Source: Dermanyssus gallinae (Eukaryota > Arthropoda > Arachnida > Mesostigmata > Dermanyssidae). From it: a stretch of 64,000 nt of DNA. Made by a program: the position numbers and the translations under genes. Under the pieces are notes generated by a model. That model was not told where the DNA came from, made no database searches, and worked only from the letters and a program-made list of their open reading frames with translations. The stretch's first letter is position 1; each line of letters opens with the position of its first letter. This document shows positions 1 to 11,967 of the stretch, in pieces. The stretch covers positions 1 to 64,000 of the forward strand of contig QVRM01001433.1 of the NCBI GenBank assembly GCA_003439945.1. Reading direction: 5' to 3'.

Positions 1-3000
1 ATTTGTTACCTATGCAAATTATGTTGTCGCGTTATTGCAAGAGGGACAATGTACAATGACATAAACCTCGTGACGCGATCATCGGAATTGTGGACTTTCG
101 GTTCAGCAATACCGGCGCCCTGTCGGATATAGACCGGTACGTGGTAACATAAAGAGCGCCGCGCGAAAACTTTGACACCCTGTAAAGCCGCCAACTGCTT
201 GCTACGTCTGCGTCCATTTAGCTGCGCCTTGCGACTAATAAATAACTCCGTATCGATAAAGAGAGATCAGTTTTCCAACATGGCGCCAGCTGCCCGGACG
301 CATTTTCTGACTGCTCTTATACTGTGTACTTTCTGGCAAACATCCAGAGCAAAACTAGTGCTTTTTGCGACAAGGAGGACACTCAGGACACAATGAATGT
401 TGTGACTATCTACCTCAGCGTACCGCGCCGCAGTGTCACCAAGGCCCACACACTTCGAGCCACAGCACTTGTGAGGTAACTCGTCCTGTTACAAGGAGGA
501 GATATCGAGGTACATCCTGGTCCTCCGTATCTCATTTGTGGAGGACAATTTCAACAAGTCAGTAACAGCACGGTCTGCGAGAACTGTGACAAGCATGTTC
601 ACAAACAGTGCAGCTATCATATTACTGATAAGGCAACAACGTCCAGTGGTGTGGAGTACAACCGTAGCTTATTGCTCGCCGCGAGTCGACCAGCTTCACG
701 GAACTTCATGGCCTTGGTCTTGCCGATGTTTTACAAGGCCATGAAGTTCCGTAAGACGTGCAAGTCTTGCTTCTGGGTCGAGGTCTCAACGATAGTTTCT
801 AATTCGATATCTGTCATGTATTCTTGCAATTCTCCCTGGGAGATACCGACGCTTAAAAAGCGGATTAACGAGCTATCTAGAACGACCAATCAAACGTACG
901 TCAGCACACAACAGCACGGCCATCGGCCGAAACGCAGGCTCAACGTCCCACAGATGATCGCCCTTCGCCAACGTGGTTTGCACGTACAAACACCACACAC
1001 ACCGCGACGTGTCGTGGCTTTTACGACGACGTCCATTGGAAGAACGTACATGGACGTACACCAACGAAGCCAAAGAAACGTGACGACAGGAGACGTACAC
1101 AAGGATGGAGAGATCGCACAACCAAAGCCACCCCACCGCACGAACAGGATGACACATCTAAAGGTAGTCAAAGACGAAGACGTACCTGAGCGACCACGGC
1201 AAAGAGCACTGTTTGTAAGCCATATTGATCTCACACACAACGAGTCAGGTATTCAGGATTATGTTACTCGAATCGTTGGAACTAGCTTGGGCGTAAAAGT
1301 AACAAAGCTTGCTGGGCTTAACCAAGCATACTACAACACCTTCCATATTATAGTCATCAGGACACTTTTTCTAATTAATTATACCTAACTGTATAGACGG
1401 AAGGTACACGGTTTAGGCCGTTTCGAGGCCAATTAAAACCGTACAGTACAGAGTATTTACTGCACCACAACCACCGTCTTCAGGACTAGGTAATAACGAC
1501 CCCGAACCCGAAACAGTCGAATGCAATGCTGGTCAAGGGTAGTCCAACAAATGACTTCAAATCGAATGCAACAACAACACACTTGTTAACAACCAAATGT
1601 GCAGAACTCAAGACAATATCCCAATATATTTTTGTACAAACACAGCAGCTATTGTACTACACAAACACAAGATCTACTATAGTGAAGCTATAAAGGCCCC
1701 GGTAGAGGACGACCGAAATGGGGGGTCTCAGTCGCTGTACGCACTACCGAATGGTCTAGATTACTTAACAACACACGGCTAGGCTGCGTGTTGTTGAAAT
1801 AAGAGACTTTTGTTTAATATGTATATACAGCCCACCTGACCCAGCAACGTGCCAGACATTTTACTTGATATAGGAGAGTCCCTGATGCTATGCACAGACA
1901 ATTAATAACACACTATCATAGCAGGAGACATAAATTGTAACCTCGCTAAAGATGACTCACGAGCGATAGCTTTTGTGAGGGAAATGGGCTTGCAAAATAG
2001 AAGGTAAATATTCCGGCGCTACATATATGGAATGAAAAAGTGATGTAGACCTAATTATGAGTACCTCCAGTGACCCGGGAGCTTACATAAAATACCATAA
2101 AACGACAATTTCAGCCGAGCGGAAAGCACTGTAAGTTCTCTTCAGCCTTGCGCATACGAAGATAACTGGCCGTGACAAACGAATTTCCCTCGCCCGCAAG
2201 ATAAGTCTCAGCAAGCTAGAACAAGCTTTATATCTACTCCTAGATCCGACCGAAGTAGACACAGATTTTTACGAACGTTCACTTTGGTAGGCCATTTAAT
2301 CTGCAGCATTATAATAAGAGGAACACTGCGACGAGATACAAACCATGGTTCTATTGCGAGTGCAAAACCATCAAAACGCGCATTTGTTGCCGCAACGATT
2401 GGAACCTATCAGGGCTGGCAAACCTAGCGGGCCTAAAGAAAACGTATAAACGAGTGATTCAGAGGAGAAGAACGAGACTGCGCAGCGCACACAACAGGTA
2501 AAAGAAAGCATCCAAAAACTATGAATCCTCTTACCGAAGAGACCTGCTGTAGCAAACCTACTAATAAACGACGAAGAAAGGGTCTCTCATTTCACAACCC
2601 TACTGAGCCACGATGTACAACTGCCTGACAATGAACAAGCACCCCATATAGACCCTGACTGGGCAGACTTTACGGAAGGGGAGGATCGAATGGCTATACT
2701 AGCGAAGAAGAACGGAAAATCATCGGGTTCTGATGATGTTTACTACGAACATCTTAAGCAGGGAATAGCGCACGTTTCACCAAAGCTACCAGCGCTGTTC
2801 CATGCATGCTTAGAACAAGGGCACATCTCCCACCAATGGCGCCGAAGCTACCTGCAAACCAATTTACAAAAACAAAGGCGACGCCACAGACCCAACGAAC
2901 CACCGCAGGATAGCATTAACTAGCGTAGTCTACAAAATATTAACCTCACTAATGTGACTTGACTATACTGCAAATGCGAAGACCTAATTCCTACGAAACA

Positions 3001-3740
3001 GAATGGCTTCTTGGAAGGTCGCTTAACTGAGCGAGCTCTCAAGGAAGTCCTTTGTCACGTGTACCTAGAGACTGCCTCCTGGCAATTATGCGACAGCATT
3101 TTGGCATCAAATGTTCAACCTAATGAGAAGCATTCTTATTGCGAACTACGTCACAATTAAAAATGGGCCTCACTGTATTGCGCAAGAAGTTAATTAACAG
3201 ACAATTGGGCTAGCACAAGGCGACACGGCAAGCCCTTTTTTATTCATCCTTTATGTCACAGGGTTAAGCCAAATACTTCGGAATGCTAAAGCCCCGCATG
3301 TATTCTACGCTGACGATCTATTCGTAATGGCCAAGTCAAGACCACATCTACAGTTTTACCTGAATGAAATGAGCCAATGGTGCGCACAGTATAAGTTGAC
3401 AATTAATATATCCAAGACAAACGTTTTTCGATTTTCCCGAGAGACCCGCTCAAGCCTCTATGCGGGAGGCAAGACACTTGATTCTTGAAGTCAATGCTGA
3501 CGATATCGGAGCCGACGCAAGGCTACTATCATAGCCAACGATGGGCGAAAATGGCGACCGCAAGCATGTCGGGGGCCACAATAGTTATACCCAATTGGGC
3601 TGTGTACAGTTCTTTTGTGCATCAGCGCGACTCAGTGCCACAAGAACGGGTTGCCGAGCTTTAAGCGACCACTATGGATGCAGCGCTGTACACCTGAGAT
3701 GTATGCATAGATGATGCATAAAGTATCCTAGAAAGCGGCT
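1..3740 (+). mobile_element. CR1/L2-like LINE, dead (copy A)
   Basis: Degenerate non-LTR retrotransposon, counterpart of 21773-25480. In order it shows a start at 280 (MAPAARTHF), a 2A-like motif (501-524), a PHD-like Cys/His stretch (VCENCDKHVHKQC), a basic region ending in a conserved block (ALFVSHIDLTHNES, near 1210), endonuclease remnants near 1800-2030, an RT-entry motif (NGKSSGSDDVYYEH, from 2710), RT motif QGDTASPFLFIL (near 3218) and the catalytic YADD box (3306-3317). Frameshifts and stops break it throughout and much of the endonuclease is deleted. The arrangement '2A-like peptide, zinc finger, endonuclease, RT' is known from CR1/L2/Crack-type LINEs; the exact clade is inferred. Confidence 0.75.
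501..524 (+). other. 2A-like peptide motif, H for N (copy A)
   Basis: Encodes DIEVHPGP in the N-terminal part of the LINE and matches 22265-22288 in copy B. The 2A ribosome-skipping consensus is D-(V/I)-E-x-N-P-G-P. Here the Asn is His in both copies, so skipping would be expected to fail. The change therefore predates the duplication or belongs to this lineage of the element. Confidence 0.6.
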
Positions 3741-3766
3741 GGGCGGAATATTCAAAACTTCGCCGG

Positions 3767-3960
3767 TTGTCGTTGTCGCTGTTTTTGTTGTTGTCGTTGT
3801 TGTTGTTATTGTCGTGTTGTTGCTGTTGTTGCTACTGCTTTGCTTCTATTGTTGTTGTCGTTGTTGTTTCTGGTGTTATTGTTGTTGCTGCTGCTGCTGC
3901 TGCTATTGCTGCTTTTTTTGTTATTGTTGTTGTTGTTGTCGTTGCTAGCGTTGTTAAGAG
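3767..3960 (+). repeat. GTT/GTC trinucleotide array (copy A)
   Basis: Imperfect (GTT)n/(GTC)n run of nearly 200 bases. It produces long poly-Leu/Val or poly-Thr/Ala open frames on both strands, which are repeat artefacts. Copy B has the same array at about 25497-25735 with different repeat numbers. Confidence 0.85.
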
Positions 3961-6930
3961 CGTCATTGGTCGGTCGTCCTGCTCGTCGTCGTTGTTGTTG
4001 TTGTCAAACCGCAAAGAACGGGGGAGGGGGGGGGGGGGGCAACCGTTATAGCCATGGTTGTACGCGATCGTGGCGACCCTCTGACCGGGGCAATGTACAC
4101 GTACTTGCACGGTCAATGCTACTCAGTCATGAAAGGCGGGCAGACAGGAAGATAGCCACAGAGAAGGAATCAGTCGAACGTTACGTCGAATTGGCGTAAT
4201 CAAGAGGCGATTACGTCTGTGGACGGCAAAGCGCGGGGGGGGGGGGGGGGTAGTTGAAATGAGTGGAGAAGGAACAAAGGGGGATTGTTGTAAGGCCGCG
4301 AATTGTTGTAAGGCCGCGAGTCCAACCCAGGAGCTAGCCTATCATTTTGGCCGTCTCTCTCTTTTTCGTTGTCTGCAGTGAATGCTGGCAGCATTGGCAG
4401 CATTCACTGCAGAATATGCGGATCTAAACGCAACGATATCTTTCTGCGAGCAAATTGGAGCAAATAAATGAAGAAGCAAAAAGATGATAAAAACGAAGAA
4501 GAGGCATACAACGAAAAGCTGGGGGGTAGCAAAGGTAGAGGATATAAAGAATGAGAAAAAAAAGAGAGATGCCGTTAGCGTAACTTGTTTTTGTAAGGGA
4601 CCAACTCACATAGGCATAGCTGGTACTATCTGTAGTGAGTGAGTAGTCGGAGCGTCGTCAGGTTTGCAGTATGACGCACGGTTAAAGCCGCCGATTCTAC
4701 GCCGTTGTTGCGTCGTGCTATGATTTTGGTGCACTTTAGCAACGTTTCAACGAGCTTCTGTGGAGGCAAGCTCCTCCAGCAGCTCCAGGGCGGAGATTTC
4801 TAAACAGAGGATTTTTGCACGGCCGTCCGTGTGCCGGGTGTCTTGCGCATCTGGGTGTCGCGATATTGTTGTCCTAGTATTTTTTTGTTGCTATTCGAGC
4901 TGAAAATATTGACTAAAGCCATGCCCAGCCGACCAGCAACTATCACAAAGAGCCACTCCTTCATCATCTGCAACATTCGCTACGTCGGAATGTCGGAGAG
5001 ACTGCAATCGTAGAAATGCAGCGCATGTACGTCCAGACAACTAGATTATTCCATGTTACTTATAACATATTATATAAGATTAACAACATCTAGTTAGAGT
5101 TATTCAGAACGTAAGTCATTAGACTAAACATAGATTGAGTGCTCCAGCTTAGCGAATGCTGCAAACAGCGACGAGTTCGCCATCGTCCGTGAGTTGGCAT
5201 CCGGATATCATCACCTTACCTATTATTCGTGGGAATTAGTACTAGATTAAGTGTACTTTTGGAGTTTTTCAAAGCTAATTTCAAGTCAATTTAGCTTGTA
5301 ACTTGTACTAATCTTTTCGTGTTTACATATTAATCATATGAATTTCTATTTTTAACAATCTGGGTCCAAACCTGCAAACGTCGGACAGGTTCGCTATATC
5401 TCGACTGCATTATGTGCGCGCATTAGTTAGGACCAGGCACTTTGCCCCACAGCTCCGTTCTATCCGCACGGTTCGCTTTGGAACAACTAGGGCAAGTTAT
5501 GAGATATGCAGAGAGAGGTAGGGAAGGTTGGTTTTCGCTCATGCACACTAGTAGATGCACGCTAGGTTATGCCTGTCTTGGTCGTTCATTTTTGACGGTC
5601 CGTGAAAAGATCAACACGAAAGGTCTTTAAAAGACCATTGGCAACAATCCCTCGGACCCTTTCTGCGGGTCCTCAACCTTATCTTAGAGTAACGTCGCGG
5701 TAAGGGCCACTCATATTGCCAGCTGCGAACGTTTTGTTAGACGTGATTTTCACAGCCAGAATAAATTAGGCCCCATTCACTCAACAACGGCAAATTTGTC
5801 GGTACAGCTCCGTTTCGCCATCAAACAAGCGTGCCCCTCAGGGGTCGTGTAGGACAGTGTGGTTTCATCTGCAAGCTGCAGCTGGTAGGGTAGCCAACAC
5901 GAGCTGCAAATGCTGCTGCTGCTAGTTACAGCTCATCTCTACGTACGTCCAGTCCAAGCTGGGGCTTGTCCGTCCCGCGCGTCTAACCACCTGCCCGCCC
6001 TCGGTAGATAGACATTTGTGACTTATTGAGGGTCGTCCCCTTATTCGCCTTTTTTTGTAGCGGTAGAGGGGGGGGCGAGTGTGCAGGCAGCCAGCCAGGT
6101 ATGCATACAGGCGACTTCTGTATCGTGATCGAATGATGACGCGACTATATGCTAGCTACTACGGCTTGTGTCGCTGCTGTTGCGCTGGATCAGTTCAGCA
6201 CGAGCTTCGTTGTGGCGTCGCTAATCGCCTTTCGATAAGCGTGCAGTCCGTGCAGTCCGTGCAGTCTGTCAGAAGCATGCAGGAGCAGAAAATTCAGCAG
6301 CTTGAAGAGTGAAGATTGACAACGAAGTGATATTGTGTGATGAAGCTGATGATAGTGGTGAAGTGATGACACAGTGATCGAGGAACGGCGGCGGCGGCGG
6401 CGCTGGTGGTGATGGTAGTAGTGAAGATGAAGGTGCAGACTACTGAAGAGTGTGATCGTGATCGTGGTAGATGGATAGATGCAGGAAGATGCTAAAGAAG
6501 ACCGTGATTGTCACGGTGGTTGTGGTAACGACGGCGCGCTACTACAGAACGCATACGTTTTGTTGCGAGCGAGCGAGCGCCTCTGCTGTATCGTAGTTCT
6601 TCAGGATTCTTAAGATGCCAGGTTGTGCCACTGCCAATCGGGTCTGAATAATCGAACCGAACGCCAATAACCACTGTGGGGTGGTGGCGGAGACGACGAT
6701 GACAACAACAATAACAATAACAGGAACAATAACAGTAGCAGCAAGAGCAACAACGGCAGCAACAGCAGCAACGGCGACTGATGTCAACATCTTTGCCGTT
6801 TCATAGGCATGATTGTTGTTGTCATCATTGTTGGCAAGGTTTCGGCTGATGCAGAGGCGTGGCGTTTGAAAAAGAAGAAGAAAGCTGCGAACGAACAGTC
6901 TGCGCGTACTGTTGCTATTACTCGGGCCAC
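3961..6930. other. Unclassified non-coding stretch (copy A)
   Basis: No gene or recognisable element. It holds two G homopolymer runs (about 4020-4040 and 4236-4251), short GCG and trinucleotide runs (about 6388-6403), an imperfect tandem of 'gtgcagtcc' (6241-6265), and AAC/ACA-rich sequence at 6700-6775. Copy B matches across about 25736-29045 with indels, including a SINE-bearing segment (26059-26338) that is missing here at 4351. All open frames are short and broken differently in the two copies, so no protein is supported. Confidence 0.6.
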
Positions 6931-7111
6931 AAACATATTTTCGGGTTGACCCTCGACCAAGATTTAACGTCCACGGAACTGCTTTTCGCATTGCTTCATA
7001 GACGGACCCCCATAAATACAAATGTGCAACGGTGGGGTTCGAACCCGCGTACCTATGTCTCTCCTCCGGTCGCCAGACAAAGGCGGATGCACCACGCCGC
7101 CGGACTCGACA
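6931..7111 (-). mobile_element. tRNA-derived SINE (copy A)
   Basis: About 181 bp, minus strand. The tRNA-like head carries an A-box-like stretch and a perfect B box GGTTCGAACCC (the plus strand reads ggttcgaaccc near 7038). A conserved body follows (plus-strand ctgcttcat..agacggac near 6978-7010). It is bounded by 12-base direct repeats with one mismatch: tactcgggccac (6919-6930) and tactcggaccac (7112-7123), as expected for a LINE-mobilised SINE. The orthologous copy at 29046-29216 has the same flanks; an independent copy lies at 26142-26320. No poly-A tail is obvious. It is not a functional tRNA gene because the acceptor stem does not pair. Confidence 0.7.
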
Positions 7112-7123
7112 TACTCGGACCAC

Positions 7124-7692
7124 TACTACTCCTACTAACGTTGTGGCTACTGCGCGTTACTAAAGCTACCGCAACTGCATTTAATGTAGCTTATGGTCAA
7201 TACATAATTTGATTTAATATCATTGCTACTAACAACAAGAGCGACAACAACAACAACCTTAGCCACACCGCGAACAGCTACGACCCTAATGGGTGATCTC
7301 ACGTCTGCCACGCCTGCCTGTGCCATCATCATGTATAATCTCGAAGACGTGTCTGAATCAATTAATGGGTGGATGGAATCCGGGCGGGCAACCGAACGAA
7401 CGAACAAATCGGCGTGCGTATACTTACCTACTTATATGCGCGCAAATGCGCCATTAGACGAACAGAACCGCCGCACAGTCGAACTTTAGATCGGGCAGGC
7501 CTGTCCTTATTCTGGGGGTTGTTTGAGGCTGGTAGGCGCTGGCTGACGATGTGTGAACTATTAATATGTGCGTTCGTGTGTGTTCGTCTGTATATGATGA
7601 TCATAATGACGACCGTGACCATGAAGGTGACAACCTGAATAAGGGCGAAGTGAGAGCGAGGAGCATGGGTTCGGGTATTAAGCCATCAACGC
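7124..7692. other. Unclassified stretch shared by both copies
   Basis: Matches about 29229-29795 closely. It contains a short CAA-rich tract (7233-7258) and open frames below 90 codons without recognisable domains. I see no gene. Confidence 0.5.
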
Positions 7693-8257
7693 GGTCACAC
7701 TCCTCCCGCTACTGCGCCTGTTGTCGGGCTCGCCGTTGGGCAGGCGGTATCGGTTCCGATGAGGCGGTGGCGGCGGCAATCGGCATCCGGCAGAGCGCTG
7801 CGCTCTTTACACACACTGTTGATGGTATTGTTATGACTCTTGCTCTTCGTTTATGCGGAGGACTTTGCACCACTGACCAACACATGATACACCATATTGG
7901 CTGCACTATAATAGCAAAAGAGAGATACTTACACTCCCGCCGCCCGCGATGTAATACGCGCGGACATAACGCGGGAGTACCCGCCAGCCCGAATTGACAG
8001 GCCAGCGGATCCCCCACCCTCCCCCCTATCGAAGTTTGAAATGGAGGCTCCACACTACTCCGCCCTATCGATTAGACGCGATCACCTCGCGATTCCGAGT
8101 TACACCCCAGATTATTACTTGCCCCCCGAAGGAGGTTCGACCCACTCCAGAGCAGAGGTTCCCCGACCGCTGCGAAGGGCAGCAGCGGAGCCAGATGGTC
8201 CTCTCGACAGGCGGTCTGCGTTCGTGGGCTAACTCGCACTCATTATGCCTATTAAGC
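7693..8257. other. Copy A-only 565-bp segment
   Basis: Present only in copy A. Copy B reads straight from 'catcaacgcgg' to 'ccaaggcagc' near 29800. The segment is GC-richer than its surroundings, with C runs (8009-8026) and frames up to 143 codons (7566-7997) that match no family I recognise. It is either an insertion in A or a deletion in B; no clear target-site duplication frames it. Confidence 0.55.
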
Positions 8258-8787
8258 CAAGGCAGCAGGCGTCCCAGACGGTACCCATTGGGCGTTAACC
8301 ATCCGGCCCGGGTTTCATATGCAGCACATTTTCCCCCATCTTGGCAGTAGCCTTAACAGCCCTGGAATGGGCCACGACAGAATGACAATAAGAATTTGTT
8401 GCCATCTAACCGATATCGTATGCCTTGCCCCCCTTACCACCATTAAGTGGTCCCGGGAGAGTTACTATTGGGAGTTGGAACCGTCTGACCAACTTTCATT
8501 TTGGCGCGTGAAGGTCCCCGCAGCGCGCTGAAGTCGCGCACCAGTGGACCAACGCCGGAAATAGTCATAGGTACTCCCGTGTTTTAGGTTGGCTCTTTGC
8601 CGGATCCGAATTGGTTCATCAACGAGGCATTTGGCAACCATTAGAGTCTGGTATGGGGGTGGGGACTGCCGTGTCACCCTTCCTCGTGCCGTCGGCCACC
8701 CCACTTGGATGGTCGAAACCGATTGGAAGAATCGGACCTATGCCCCCTGCGAAAGACACGAAACGCTCGCGCCGGGTGCTAGCTCAA
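8258..8787. other. Unclassified stretch before Tc3-like element
   Basis: Shared with 29801-30453. Copy B carries an extra block of about 125 bp (about 30151-30275) that copy A lacks at 8612. No family is recognised. Confidence 0.5.
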
Positions 8788-10554
8788 GAGTAACAGTGGA
8801 GACTTCCATCGACATTTGGGGTCTAGAATTACTTTGAAACTGGAGATCTCTATATTTGACACAGCCATACAGCGAATACATTATAGAGCCAATAGCCACC
8901 AAAGCAACTCTTATGTAGACATCGGCCTCTCTAATAGCGAAATGTCTTGTCAATTGAGGCGTTTTCCCCAAGTAATGAACAACTTCATAAACTTAGGTGA
9001 AAACTATGCCGTGAAAGAGAGGTCGGGGCCCCTAAATGGCATTTCAAAAGCAAGCGTCGAACTCTGCGCTCTCGGCAAAGGCAATTGTGGCGGCGTCTAG
9101 AATGCAAACAAACGTGTGAAATGTGCAAAACCTCCTCAGGCCGACACATTGGCTCACGAGAAAAAACGCACTGAAAGTTCATCTTGACTTTGCCCACCAT
9201 ACGATTTCATGGACCACTAAGCGCCCACGATACGATGTCGACCACTGGATAATCGCGGAGACTTCCATCGACATTTGGGATCTCGAATTTCTTTGAAACA
9301 CGACATCTCTATATTTGACACAGCTACACCGCGAATAAATTATACCGCCACTAGCATGATACATGTCTTAGCGAGTGAATTAAACGGAAGAACGGCGTTT
9401 AGGCTTATTCTACGGCTCGACGGAAACAAAAGCAGACATCTTTTCAGAAGTTTTTTCAGTGTTGAAACGATGGGCTTAGGCTGGCGCCTTACGAGTGACG
9501 AAAAGGTCTAAATCAAGACTCATAGGGATATCGGCCACTCTAATCGCGAAATTTCTTGTCGACTGGGGCATTTTCCCCAAGTAATAAACAACTTCGTGAA
9601 TTTAGGTGAAAGTTACGCCGTAAAAACGAGTTCCGGGCGTCTAAAAGCCATTTCAGAACGAACCAAGCGTGCATTTCTGAAGCAAGCGTCGAAATTTGCC
9701 CTTTCGGCAAGATAAATTGTGGCGGCAGCTGGTATGCAAACGAACGTGTGAAATGTGCAAAACCACGATTGTCCGCTGACCGCTGAAAGCTCGTCTTGAC
9801 TTCGCTAACGATGCGATATCATAGACCACTGAGTACCCACGATACGATGTCGAGGACCACTGAATGGCACAGAGTGCTGTTTTAGGATGAAAAAGTTCAA
9901 CTTTTATTGGCCGAATGGATTTAACTACTTATTTCCACGATGTGCGCAAGAAAGAACAAATTTGTCAACACTTCACTCAGATGGCGGTTCGGTGGTGATC
10001 TGGGCTGCTGTCGGGTATCATACAAAGTCGATATACGATAACGCTCCGATTCACACCGCCAGGCTGGTCGGAAATTGGATCCGAAGAAACAACGTCACTT
10101 TGAGGTCCTACGCTGGCCTGTAGTCTAGCCTGATCTTATATCACCAATAATGTGTGGAGCTGGCTCGCCCAAAAGATTTACGCCGACGAAAAACAACTTT
10201 TGAACCAGGTAAAACCTTGTGAAGGCTTGGGGCGAGCTCTCATAAGGCGTCATCCGAAACTTGTTTCACACTATACCTAACCATATTATCATCATACTTA
10301 TCATCATACATAGTCATCATACTTAACAGAACGTTCACGGATTATTAAGTATAGTTGCTACCTTTGTCTCCGTCGAGTCGTAAAGTAAGCCTAACGTCGC
10401 CATTCCGCTTAATTCGTTCGCTAAAACATGCATCTTGCTAGTGGCTGTACAATTTATTCGCGGCGGAGCTGTGTCAAATATAGAGATCTCGTATTTCAAA
10501 GTAAAATAGAGTATTTTAGATCCCAAACGTTGATGGAAGTCTCTGCCGTTACTC
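8788..10554 (+). mobile_element. Tc3-like DNA transposon, dead, doubled 5' end (copy A)
   Basis: Both ends begin GAGTAAC and share a long terminal inverted repeat (over 100 bp, including GAGACTTCCATC and ATCTCTATATTTGACACAGC). The right end is followed by TA (10555-10556); the left TA is mutated to AA but is intact in copy B. The 5' end occurs twice, at 8788 and again from about 9258. Inside are Tc1/mariner-superfamily remnants: a helix-turn-helix-like region from SDEKV (9495), a central stretch FNFYWPNGFNYLF (9895) and the NAPIHTARLVGNW block (10040) where the second catalytic Asp should sit. Multiple stops and deletions make it inactive. Confidence 0.75.
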
Positions 10555-11052
10555 TATGGCGGCCTATTACTCGCCTACACCCCCATGTATAGTCTCCGCT
10601 GTTACTCTATGAGCCTGTAGTCTTTACACGACTGGATACAATAAATGGGTGTAATGTAACAAAAAGTTAACCAAAAAAAGTTAAAAAAAGAAGAAAAAAA
10701 AGGCGGCTGCATCTTTTTTATAAAGAGAGAGAGAGAGAGATGGCAATGACGGAGAGAGATGCAAGTAAATGTTGTGTATGTAACAAAACATTATTGAAAA
10801 CAAATACAATTACTCAACTACCCCAACTACGTTCTGAAAAAGTATGGTGCGGTTCAGCGCATTAACAACAATTGCAATCCCATAGTAGTATATAGCTACG
10901 AAGTATGTAATTCGTAGCATAGAACAACGAAATTGAAACCCACGCGATCTACCCTTCTACAGCTGGATTTCACAACGGTTTCAAAATACAGCCAAAGTTT
11001 ACATTTTTATTCCATACTTTGCTGCTAAGGTAGTCGTAAGCCTTGCGTCCTG
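10555..11052 (+). promoter_or_regulatory. Upstream region of orphan gene A
   Basis: About 500 bp between the Tc3-like element and the orphan ORF. It holds a GA microsatellite (10725-10741), A-rich tracts and a perfect 8-bp-arm dyad GCTACGAA-N8-TTCGTAGC (10895-10918), about 135 bases before the ATG. Copy B keeps both arms unchanged (32438-32461). A short TA-rich stretch (agtatatagc) sits just upstream of the dyad. No canonical TATA box is certain. That this region is the promoter is inferred from position. Confidence 0.4.
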
Positions 11053-11925
11053 ATGAAATCATTAGATCGCCTAAAACCAGCTAAATTAGTCGAGATGCAG
11101 AAAACAAGGAATAGTCACATAGCAAGAAATTGGCGGAAGGCATCGTCCCGTTGCATAATGGGTGGCCGTCGTGGTCGCTCCGATGGCGGCCGTGGTGGCT
11201 CTGATGGCAGCCGTGGTCGCTCTTCTCGTCCACGTCGAGTACTTTTGCCAACACCTTGTCCACCACGTGAACCATTTCTACCAACACCTGCACGTAAGCT
11301 ACCTGGTTATAGCTATGGTGACAATGAGATGCCACAAGCAACTCGTCAAGCAACTCCTCCGCGTGAGGCAACTTCGACGAGTGAAATATTTGCCGACGAA
11401 AATACAAGTTCACTTAATAGTATGCACACTGATCTGTGCAGTGAAGCACGCGCTATAGCAATACAGCTGGCCGAGGTAATACAACATATAAATGAGCTGC
11501 ATCGGCAACTAAATGAGTTAAATCCGAGAGCGGTACGAGAGAGCGATGATATAATATCACAAATATATGAGTTGGAGGCCCGTAAGAGAAACTTAGAAAT
11601 GAGATACGAGGCAACTTCGACAAGTGAAATTTTCGCCGACGAAAATACAAGTTCACTTAATAGTATGCACATTGATCTGTGCAGTGAAGCACGCGCTATA
11701 GCAATACAGCTGGCCGAGGCAATACAAAATATAAATGAGCTGCATCGGCAACTAAACGAGTTAAATCCGAGAGCGGTACCAGAGAGCGATGATATAATAT
11801 CACAAATATATGAGTTGGAGGCCCGTAAGAGAAACTTAGAAATGAGCTTTGAAGATAACCTAACGAAAAAATTCAATATACGCAAGCAGCTAGCAAGAGA
11901 TGGGGTAGTTCCAGGATACTATTAA
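11053..11925 (+). CDS. Orphan coiled-coil protein A (290 aa)
   Basis: Uninterrupted ATG-started ORF ending TAA, with AATAAA five bases after the stop (11930-11935). I do not recognise the family. Residues 1-38 are basic. Residues 38-65 are Gly/Arg/Ser-rich (repeated RG and SDGG units), like an RGG box; a Pro-rich linker follows. Residues 105-266 are two tandem 81-aa repeats (243-bp DNA units 11365-11607 and 11608-11850), each ending in a predicted coiled coil (QLAEVIQHINELHRQLNEL). There is no signal peptide or membrane segment. The paralogue at 32596 shares the same start, N-terminus and C-terminal coiled coil but a different repetitive middle. It is the only long non-transposon-like ORF open in both copies. 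It could be a fast-evolving host gene or an ORF1-like protein of an unknown element. Confidence 0.6.
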   Translation: MKSLDRLKPAKLVEMQKTRNSHIARNWRKASSRCIMGGRRGRSDGGRGGSDGSRGRSSRPRRVLLPTPCPPREPFLPTPARKLPGYSYGDNEMPQATRQATPPREATSTSEIFADENTSSLNSMHTDLCSEARAIAIQLAEVIQHINELHRQLNELNPRAVRESDDIISQIYELEARKRNLEMRYEATSTSEIFADENTSSLNSMHIDLCSEARAIAIQLAEAIQNINELHRQLNELNPRAVPESDDIISQIYELEARKRNLEMSFEDNLTKKFNIRKQLARDGVVPGYY

Positions 11926-11929
11926 TTGT

Positions 11930-11935
11930 AATAAA
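11930..11935 (+). terminator. AATAAA polyadenylation signal, orphan gene A
   Basis: Perfect AATAAA immediately after the stop codon. Copy B keeps an AATAAA at 33896-33901, 67 bases after its own stop, within matching sequence (ataaatgacgaaa). Confidence 0.45.
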
Positions 11936-11967
11936 TGACGAAATTTGAATTGAATTGTAAATTTTCT

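Noticed and set aside
3767..4199. Long Leu/Val/Thr-rich open frames over the GTT array
   Set aside because: Product of the trinucleotide repeat; frames differ between copies A and B and have no domain.
7020..7115. tRNA gene on the minus strand (B box GGTTCGAACCC)
   Set aside because: Acceptor and D stems do not pair properly, the tRNA-like part continues into a shared tail, and target duplications surround the whole unit; called a SINE.
6542..7123. 193-codon minus-strand ORF
   Set aside because: Runs through the SINE and trinucleotide-rich DNA; the matching copy B region is broken into shorter frames.
8041..8350. Plus-strand frames near the copy A-only segment as a small gene
   Set aside because: They cross the boundary of a segment missing from copy B and have no recognisable domain or conservation.
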